Assembly (NCBI GenBank): GCA_019114785.1
Contig: DXEV01000219.1
Coordinates: 1-40,395 of the forward strand
Length of the DNA: 40,395 nucleotides
Reading direction: 5' to 3'
Origin: Candidatus Anaerobiospirillum pullistercoris
GTDB taxonomy: Bacteria; Pseudomonadota; Gammaproteobacteria; Enterobacterales; Succinivibrionaceae
Under the pieces are notes generated by a model that saw nothing but the letters and a program-made list of their open reading frames with translations, made no database searches and was not told the DNA's origin. Below, one piece after another: positions 25,446 to 32,900 of this stretch; within the stretch, counting starts at the first letter, position 1, and each line of letters starts with the position of its first letter. The position numbers and the translations under genes are program-made.

Positions 25446-26927
25446 ATGACTTTGCTTGACTACGTGAATCACGCGACAAACGCCTACATCGAAACAATGC
25501 CGAAAGCAGAGCGCAAAAAGTACGGTCAATTTTTCACTAGTCCGCAAACAGCCGACTTTATGGCGGGACTATTTGATCTGAGCTCAGCATGTGGAACTGT
25601 ATCTGTCCTTGATCCAGGTGCAGGTTCAGGGATCTTGTCTGCTGCAATGATCGAAAGACTACAAGCACAGCCAAGCATCACTAAGATCAAGCTGGTCTGC
25701 TACGAGAGCAATCCTGATATCCTCCAGCTGTTGCAGTCAAATCTTGAGTATATCTGTGCTCATGCTCTGAAGCCGGTGGAATATGAGCTGAGAAACCAAA
25801 ACTACATTCTGTCTCAAGCTTCGGATTACCGCCATAAAAGCGATCTGGGCTTAGATGACTATGACTATGTGATTGGCAATCCGCCTTACAAAAAGCTCCG
25901 CAAAGATGCGCCAGAGGCGGCAGTAGCAGAGGATGTCTGCTATGGTGCTCCCAATCTGTATTTTATTTTCGCCGCAATGAGCCTATTCAACCTAAAGACG
26001 AATGGCGAGCTTGTCTACATCATTCCACGCTCTTGGACATCTGGCGCTTACTTCAAAAAATTTCGTCAGAAATTTCTGTCCCAAGGCGCTTTAGAACACA
26101 TCCACATCTTTGTCAGCCGCGATAAGGTCTTTGATCAAGAGGCCGTGTTGCAAGAGACAACGATCATTAAGGTGCGCAAAACCACCGAGCATCCTGCCAA
26201 GATTACCTTTACCACCTCGCGGTGCAACTTAGATTTTGCAGCCAAAACAGAGTTTGCTGCTCCATACGATTTGGTGGTTTGTGGACAGGACAAGTACGTA
26301 TTTTTCCTCACCTGTGAAGAAGACGTGCAAACCATGCAACGACTCCGCAACATAGGTAGCACTCTTGCTGATGCGGGGTTGCGCATGAAGACAGGGCTCA
26401 CGGTCGGCTTTAGAAATCGTGAGGCATTACACCCTACCAAGAAGCCTGACTCGGTACCTTTATTTGAGGCTGGGCACATTAAGAACGGTAAGGTCTTATT
26501 TCCTTTTGGAGATGAAAACTTCTACCTACAAACAAAGCAAGCAGGGTTACTCCAAAAGAACGCCAACTACCTCTTTGTGAAGCGTTTCACCGCCAAAGAA
26601 GAAAAGCGTAGGCTACAATGCGGGGTCTATCTCGCACGTAAATACCCAGAGTACGAAGAAATCAGCACCGAAAATAAAGTTAACTTTATCAGTGGGGATC
26701 ATGATCTCTCTGAGTGTGAAGTCTATGGTCTCTATGTGCTTTTCAACTCGACTTTATATGACAACTACTATCGGATTTTAAACGGCTCAACTCAGGTAAA
26801 TGCCAGCGAGATTAACTCCATGCCTGTGCCAACAGTCGACATCATCAGAAAAATGGGACAGGTTTTGATGAGTAGTAGAGATTTTACTGTCCACAACTGT
26901 GACCAAATTATTGGGGAGTTTTTATGA
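25446..26927 (+). CDS. Type II DNA adenine methyltransferase, PstI/BsuBI type
   Basis: 493 residues. The N6-adenine methyltransferase motifs stand in gamma-class order: motif I DPGAGSG (56-62) for S-adenosylmethionine and catalytic motif IV NPPY (145-148). The C-terminal half is a target-recognition region. The partner downstream belongs to the BsuBI/PstI endonuclease family, so this enzyme should methylate the adenine of CTGCAG and protect host DNA. The ATG at 25446 has AAGGA upstream; an earlier ATG at 25422 lacks a site. Its stop overlaps the endonuclease start by 4 bases. Specificity is inferred from the partner. Confidence 0.9.
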   Translation: MTLLDYVNHATNAYIETMPKAERKKYGQFFTSPQTADFMAGLFDLSSACGTVSVLDPGAGSGILSAAMIERLQAQPSITKIKLVCYESNPDILQLLQSNLEYICAHALKPVEYELRNQNYILSQASDYRHKSDLGLDDYDYVIGNPPYKKLRKDAPEAAVAEDVCYGAPNLYFIFAAMSLFNLKTNGELVYIIPRSWTSGAYFKKFRQKFLSQGALEHIHIFVSRDKVFDQEAVLQETTIIKVRKTTEHPAKITFTTSRCNLDFAAKTEFAAPYDLVVCGQDKYVFFLTCEEDVQTMQRLRNIGSTLADAGLRMKTGLTVGFRNREALHPTKKPDSVPLFEAGHIKNGKVLFPFGDENFYLQTKQAGLLQKNANYLFVKRFTAKEEKRRLQCGVYLARKYPEYEEISTENKVNFISGDHDLSECEVYGLYVLFNSTLYDNYYRILNGSTQVNASEINSMPVPTVDIIRKMGQVLMSSRDFTVHNCDQIIGEFL

Positions 26928-27844
26928 GCAAACTCGACGAGGCCAGAAGCCTTCTGGCAGCGTTACAGGTACCGGAGCAACAGCGTAATGTCCTTTGTGG
27001 CTACACGCTACTAGCAATGGCAGGATTAGCCGAAAAAGATCCTTGGTCAACCGCCACTAACGAATGGCTTAGGATCCATGATGTCATCATCTTCATCCAA
27101 GAACACTATGGCCAGATTTACGCGGAAAATACTCGCGAGACTTTTAGAAAGCAGGCTATGCACCATTTCCGGAACGCAGCGTTCATCGAAGACAACGCTA
27201 TGGTGACCAACAGCCCAAACTACCGCTATCGTCTTACGCCTGAAATGTTGCAACTGATCCGCTCGTTTGGCACTGAGCAATGGAATAACGCTATAGCCTC
27301 TTTCTTGAGCCAGCACCCATCACTGATTGAGCTTTACTCATCTCAGCGAGAAGGCAGAAAAATCCCGATTCTTATCAATGGCTCTTCCATCTCATTCTCA
27401 CTGGGCAAGCATAACCAGCTACAAAAAGCGATCCTCGAAGAGTTTGTACCTAATTTTGTACCTGAGGCTGAGTGCCTATATGTGGGTGATAGTGAAGACA
27501 GAACACTATTCGTCGATCAATCCACCTTAAGAGGGCTTGGACTTGAGATCACCCCGCACAGCAAGATGCCTGACGTAGTGCTCTATTCACGGGAAAAGAA
27601 CTGGATTATTTTCGTTGAGGCAGTAACAACTGTCGGCCCAATGGATCCTAAGAGAGTCTTGGAGCTCAAAGACATGACCAGCAAAGTCAACGCTGGCAAA
27701 GTCTACATCACCGCTTTTCCTGATCTAAAGACTTTTAACAAGTTTGCAGCGATGCTTGCTTGGGAGTCTGAGGTGTGGATTGCTGATGAGCCTAGACACA
27801 TGATCCACTATAACGGCGATCGCTTCATGGGGCCAAGAGATTAG
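26924..27844 (+). CDS. BsuBI/PstI-family type II restriction endonuclease
   Basis: 306 residues. An N-terminal helical DNA-recognition domain (about 1-140) precedes the catalytic domain with MPDVVLYSREKNWIIFVEAV (D217, E232, the PD-ExK-type core) and the C-terminal signature HYNGDRFMGPR. This matches PstI and BsuBI, which cut CTGCA^G. The start overlaps the methyltransferase stop (ATGA), with GGGGAG upstream, so translation is probably coupled and the methylase is made first. At least nine CTGCAG sites were noticed in this window, so the site is not avoided here. The family is sure; specificity is likely but unproven. Confidence 0.92.
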   Translation: MSKLDEARSLLAALQVPEQQRNVLCGYTLLAMAGLAEKDPWSTATNEWLRIHDVIIFIQEHYGQIYAENTRETFRKQAMHHFRNAAFIEDNAMVTNSPNYRYRLTPEMLQLIRSFGTEQWNNAIASFLSQHPSLIELYSSQREGRKIPILINGSSISFSLGKHNQLQKAILEEFVPNFVPEAECLYVGDSEDRTLFVDQSTLRGLGLEITPHSKMPDVVLYSREKNWIIFVEAVTTVGPMDPKRVLELKDMTSKVNAGKVYITAFPDLKTFNKFAAMLAWESEVWIADEPRHMIHYNGDRFMGPRD

Positions 27845-27886
27845 CTATCCATCTCCCCTCATTACAAGGATAGCTGTTTGAGATTA

Positions 27887-27907
27887 GGCTTAAATAAGCC
27901 GTTTTTT
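27887..27907 (+). terminator. Terminator after the restriction operon
   Basis: GGCTT/AAGCC with a 4-base loop, followed by G and six T. Just before it, AGCTATCC (27843-27850), which overlaps the stop codon, pairs with GGATAGCT (27868-27875). Confidence 0.75.
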
Positions 27908-27935
27908 GGCGTTTATAGATACATCACACGGGCAC

Positions 27936-27956
27936 AAAAAAAGCACCCTAAGGTGC
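27936..27956 (-). terminator. Terminator of the tRNA Arg-Leu transcript
   Basis: Minus strand: GCACC (27956-27952) pairs with GGTGC (27947-27943), then seven T (27942-27936). Confidence 0.8.
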
Positions 27957-27975
27957 CCTGTCTTTTTATCTGGAA

Positions 27976-28060
27976 TGGTGCGAGAGAAGGGACTCGAACC
28001 CTTACGCCTTGCGGTACTAACACCTGAAGCTAGCGCGTCTACCAATTCCGCCACTCTCGC
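27976..28060 (-). tRNA. tRNA-Leu(CAG)
   Basis: 85 bases including the encoded CCA. The long variable arm, acceptor stem GCGAGAG/CTCTCGC and anticodon loop TTCAGGT (anticodon CAG) closely resemble E. coli tRNA-Leu(CAG). Confidence 0.95.
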
Positions 28061-28080
28061 ATACAGATTTTTACTTGATA

Positions 28081-28157
28081 TGGCGACCCCGATGAGAGTC
28101 GAACTCATGACCGTCAGCTTCGGAAACTGATACTCTATCCAACTGAGCTACGGGGTC
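28081..28157 (-). tRNA. tRNA-Arg(CCG)
   Basis: 77 bases including the encoded CCA. Acceptor stem GACCCCG/CGGGGTC, D-arm AGCTCAGTTGGATAGAG, anticodon loop TTCCGAA (anticodon CCG), T-arm GAGTTCGACTC. It is co-transcribed 20 bases ahead of tRNA-Leu. Confidence 0.95.
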
Positions 28158-28192
28158 ATTTGCGTTTCTCAACTGAGCTATCAAGTGCGTGC

Positions 28193-28220
28193 ATTATAGC
28201 AATCGGATCTGGCTTTGCAA
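28193..28220 (-). promoter_or_regulatory. Promoter of the tRNA operon
   Basis: Minus strand: TTGCAA (28220-28215) and a perfect TATAAT (28198-28193), 16 bases apart, followed by a GC-rich GCACGC discriminator as in stringently controlled stable-RNA promoters. Confidence 0.75.
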
Positions 28221-28616
28221 AGCAATTGCAGAAAATTTTTAAAAAATTTTTAACTTAGAGTAAAAAGCCGATATTTAAGCCAAAGCGGTGTTCAAAAACG
28301 GTGCATACCTCCGTAAAAGCGCTTATTTTGGCCCGATTTTTACCTCCCAGCAGCCTCAAATAGCTGTCCATTAGGATTGTCCCTATCTAGCTTTAAGACC
28401 ACAGGAGTCTATCCCGACTGCTATGCGCCTCGACACATTTGCCCTAAAATAGCCTCAAATTCGGCCAATCTGTGGCTTTGGGCCTATTTACCGCTCTTAT
28501 GCTCAGTGACCATCGGGCTATGCGGCCATGTGGCTATCATGTGGTTCTTTGCCACCATGTGTCTTTTGCCCGCTTGTGACTCTGTGCCACTCTCTGGCCC
28601 CAAGATAAGGACATTT
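28221..28616. other. Spacer between tRNA promoter and tcdA
   Basis: No gene seen. It begins with an AT-rich stretch (28233-28265) that could act as an UP element for the tRNA promoter. The reading frame of tcdA is open back to 28377, but that 80-codon extension is Cys/Trp/Leu-rich with no ribosome site and is treated as non-coding. Confidence 0.5.
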
Positions 28617-29780
28617 ATGCTCAATAACCCTCACACCAACAACTCCGATCCTTCCACTGTTTCTGCTAGCGCTACTGCAGCAGGTGCTACACCATCGGTA
28701 AAAGCTCTACGTCAGCACTTTAGCAGCTTCCTCGATATGCCAGAGGATGTGCAAAAGGAGCAATTAGAGCGCTTTAAAGGCATTTGTGCACTGTACGGCT
28801 ATGAGGGATTTTTGCGCTTACAAAAAGCCCATGTAGTCGTGATCGGTAATGGCGGTGTCGGTTCTTGGATTGCAGAATCCTTATGTCGCACTGGTGTGGG
28901 CACCATTTCCCTAGTGGATTTTGATGATATTGAGCTCTCTAACTCTAACCGTCAGCTCCATACCTTAAGCTCAACTCTGGGCCAGAGTAAGGCCCAAACC
29001 TTAGGGGCACGTTTAAAGGACATTAACCCTTATCTCAAGCTGTACACCTACTCCTTAATGTTGTCCAAAGACAACGTTCAAGATCGCTTAGCGCACATCT
29101 TATGTGTACCTAAAGACATCCTGCAGCTCTCGCAAGAGCCAGACTTACGGGCTTTACCGACTCCTAGTGCTCTTGCTGCTCTCAAGCTCAAACAACAAGA
29201 TCGTGATCTGTATGGTCAGCAAGCTACGCAATCTGTCGAAAGCAATAGTGCTGCCCATCGGACCGCTGCCCATTGGGCCGAGCAGATCAGTCCACACCTC
29301 TATGTGGCCGAGGCTATTGACGACCTTTTTGCTAAAGCTAGCTGCATTGATCTCTTACACCGTGCCCGCATCCCTGTAGTCACCTCTGGCGGTGCTGGTG
29401 GTCGTATTGATCCTTCACGAGTACGTCTAGGCGACATCGCCCACGCTCACGGTGATCAGCTCATTAAGCGTCTGCGCACCGAGTTACGTCGTAATTATGG
29501 CTACCCAAAAGGCCCAGATGATGGAGCTAAGGGTAAAAGCTCCGCCTCTTTAGCCCATGGTGAATACTTTAAGATCATGTGCTCTTACTCAGATGAGCCA
29601 CCACGTATGGCTAAAACCCACGCCACCAATGGCTTTACCCCTGAGCAGTTAGGCCTGAATACCTTAGGCGAATTGCCATCTTTACCTAATTTTGGAGCCT
29701 CCATGAGCGTTACCGCCAGCGCCGGTTTATTGCTTGCATCCGTTATAATAAGATGGATTGTAGGCGACGCAAAAGCTTAG
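28617..29780 (+). CDS. tcdA: TcdA (CsdL) tRNA threonylcarbamoyladenosine dehydratase
   Basis: 387 residues, longer than the ~268 of E. coli TcdA. A ThiF/E1-like Rossmann domain carries the ATP loop GNGGVGSW (77-84) and DFDDIELSNSNRQ, plus TSGGAGGRIDPS later on. The enzyme cyclises t6A to ct6A at position 37 of ANN-decoding tRNAs, using ATP. Extra length comes from a Ser/Thr/Ala-rich N-terminus (1-30) and an insertion of ~70 residues (about 168-240) between the conserved halves. AAGGAC lies ~6 bases before the ATG at 28617. It is next to tRNA genes by position only. Confidence 0.9.
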   Translation: MLNNPHTNNSDPSTVSASATAAGATPSVKALRQHFSSFLDMPEDVQKEQLERFKGICALYGYEGFLRLQKAHVVVIGNGGVGSWIAESLCRTGVGTISLVDFDDIELSNSNRQLHTLSSTLGQSKAQTLGARLKDINPYLKLYTYSLMLSKDNVQDRLAHILCVPKDILQLSQEPDLRALPTPSALAALKLKQQDRDLYGQQATQSVESNSAAHRTAAHWAEQISPHLYVAEAIDDLFAKASCIDLLHRARIPVVTSGGAGGRIDPSRVRLGDIAHAHGDQLIKRLRTELRRNYGYPKGPDDGAKGKSSASLAHGEYFKIMCSYSDEPPRMAKTHATNGFTPEQLGLNTLGELPSLPNFGASMSVTASAGLLLASVIIRWIVGDAKA

Positions 29781-29945
29781 GCTTAATCGGGATTTCAGTC
29801 CGATCTTTGTGTGCGTGTTTTTCCTGTTTGTAATGTTCAAATGCCTAGAAATGGTTTGCCCTTTTTCTAGGTCTTAACTAGTGCTCTACCGCTGCTGCCC
29901 CTGCCGCTAGCGCCATTGCCTGATTTTCTTGCGAGATTAATAGCC

Positions 29946-32900
29946 ATGCCAAAACCAAGTGCTCCTTCTCGTTTCCGCTCTAGCTCCAGTCCAAGCTCCA
30001 GCCGTAATACTGACGCACGTCAGCGTGAGACTAACTTTGATGATATTAATGATCTCTCTGATTTCGATGTCAGTGACGTCTCTACAGTACAGATGACAGC
30101 TGAAGAGCTGGCCAAAATGAAGCAACAGCAGCGTCAAACCTCTATGAATGCTGCTGCCGCTGCCAAGGCCGCTACGACCGCTGCTATGATGGGGCAAATC
30201 CAACTTGATCCTAGAGAGATCAATCAAATGCGTGAGCGCGCCAATAGCGCGCATGCCCCTAAAACTGTGGTGCCACCAGAGCCTCAGGAGCAGTTTGTTG
30301 ACTCTTCTGTCCAAGAGATCGACATGCCTTTCCCTGAGCTCAGACCTGTTAACCATAGTACCGGTAGCAAGAGCATGTCTAACAGTGCTGCATCTAACAG
30401 TACTCGCAATAGAAATCCAAACACGGTCTCACGCTTTAGAGCTCCAGAGAACTCTGCTTCAGCATCTCTCGCGACCCCTGCTGCATTTGCAGCTACTACT
30501 AGCACGGCAGTTCCTGCCACACCAGCTGCACCAGCCGCAACAGCGGCTGCACCAGCAGCTGCGCCTGCTACTCCTAGCGCTTTAGAGCGCGTCATGTTGG
30601 CCAAACCTACGTCTTTTGGCACCAGTCACAGCACTAATGCAGCTACTACCGCTGCCATGGCTCCAGCGCCCGCCCCTGAAACAAACAGCGATGGTGTTGG
30701 TACAGGCAACAACTTCTTTGACCAAGCCCAACAGCCTACTTTTGCTCCAAACTCTCTTGAGTCCCGAGTAGCCCAAGCCCATAACGCGATCTTTGGTGAT
30801 GGCTTAAGTAAGCGCACTAATGCGCCTAAAGCAGAGCGTAAACAAGTCCGTGAAGTCCAAGCTGACGAGATAGCCAAACGCACAGCTGAGATCTGGGGTA
30901 CAGCTCCACAAGCGGCTCCCGCTACTCCTGATGCACAGGCAGCAGCAAGCGCAATAGTGTCACAAAATACTGCTACTACTGCATTTGAGGCTAATACTAA
31001 TCCGCTTGCTAACAGTGCCTACAATGCTGCATCTGCACCAGTCTCTACTGCCGCTCCGCTGCCAATGTCACCAGCTGCCGCCGCAGCTGCTGCTGTAGAG
31101 CAAGCCACAGGGGCACTTGAGGGCACTCCTTTACGCAACCCACAGGCACCTTCAACCCTGATCAATGGCCTTGCCTTTGACTTTAATCAAAGCAATGATG
31201 CCATTAGTCGCGGCATTGCCAATGCCCGCCAGCAACAGCAGCAACAGATGCAACAGCAGCAAAATAATCAGCCTGCACCATCTGTCTCTGGGGCTCAAAG
31301 TACTATGAGCTACACCCAGCGTGCCTTTGCTGCTTTAAATCGCTTAAACGAAAACTCTACCCGTATTTCTGGCGTATCCTCAGCTTTAAACAATCGCGTT
31401 ATCGATCAAGAGCCAACTACTAACACTCTGATCACGTCCTCCCCAACGCCTGCTCAGCCTGCTATGAGCAATGTGGCGCGAAGTGCAGCTGCCACCTTGG
31501 CCAATCTAAACGATCACCACACCACTACGATCTTAAGTGACAACCGTGGTCGCTTAGTCTCTGATGATCTGGGGCGTTTTACCCATGAGTCCGATCTCAT
31601 AAAGGTCGCAAACAATACTGCTGCTGCTTTTAAGTCAGCCGCTGCTTCACCTGATAACAGAAAACCAAACACGAATACTGTTATTGCTCGCAGCCCAGCT
31701 CCTGCTGTTCAGCAGACTTCTACTCCTAGCAGCATCAGCAATTTAATACGCACAGAGCTCAGTGCTAGTAATACCCATATTATGCGTGCGGACAATCACA
31801 GCTCGAATGTCGCAGGCCGAGGCCTTGGCCCTACTGTAGACATCTTAAGCTTGAGTGAGCCTTTAGATCTGCCACGTCCAACGCTGACACCAGCTACAGC
31901 TGGCGTTTCCAGTACTGCTGGCACTGCCAGTGCCAGCGCCATGGGCGCTGCAGAGGCTATGAGCGCAGCCGTGGCTAAAGGCGCAACTAGTGCAGCTGAT
32001 GCTGTTACCGGCAATACCGGTAATACTGTCAGAGATACCAGCACTACAAACGCTGCTTTAAGTGTGCTCGATGAGCTTTCTGCTAGCGCTGAAAGCGATC
32101 TTGCCCGTAAAGAAGGCTCAGCCTCTCAATCTAAGCTCTTTACCGCTGGGCTCACTGGCGCTTCGGTTATTACCTCTAATCACGATCCTGATTTACAAAA
32201 GCCGGATACGCTCAGCACAGGCTTAAGTGCAGTAAGCCCTAGCGGCGCTGCCAATGCCACTGGGACTGCTAACAACGAGTCTGGTATGACGGCAAATCAG
32301 CGGCAAGCCTTAGATTCCATTATGACCGCTGCTCAGAGCCTCAAAGACGAGATCAAAGAAGTCTCGCAAACTCTGCATATCGGCAACCTGATTGTCCCTG
32401 CTACTCTCAATGCACAGAACGGCAATACCGGCCATAACGATGCTGCTCAGGCTGCTGCTACAACAGCTGATAAAGCCTCTACAGCGACCGGCTCCACTGC
32501 CGCCGAAGTAAAAGATCCTTTTAAGGTGCTTTTACAAGAAAGCGCTCGTCAGCCTCTTGCAGGCTCACATGCCGCTGAGCACAAAACCACTACTCCTAAC
32601 CTGACACCAGCCACTGCTCAAGCTGCATCGCAAAAAACAGAGCATAAGAAAACTCTCTTTACTATGGTGCCGGATGAGGAGCCTGCTCAGGTAGTGGATA
32701 TCAACACTCTTACCGATCCTCTAGTTAAGCCTAAGACCAGACTGAGTGCTGCTAAACTCGATAAGATTGTGCTGACTCCACCTTTTGGTAATCAGCAAAA
32801 TTCTGAAGAGTCTACGACCTTAGAGCCACCAAATTGGACTAATCCGCTGTCCCTGCGTCCTGAGGATGCTAATCCACTCGCACGCCCACAGCATCGTGAT

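Noticed and set aside
27843-27875. Inverted repeat overlapping the endonuclease stop codon as a terminator
   Set aside because: It lacks a T-run; the real terminator is the hairpin at 27887-27907.
25242-28064. 9-bp direct repeat CTCGCATAC flanking the restriction cassette and tRNA-Leu, as possible attachment sites
   Set aside because: Too short, and the right copy covers the 5' rather than the 3' end of the tRNA; no integrase is present. Probably chance.
28377-28616. 80-codon N-terminal extension of TcdA with two hydrophobic stretches
   Set aside because: No ribosome site at 28377, Cys/Trp-rich and unlike TcdA, while AAGGAC directly precedes the ATG at 28617.
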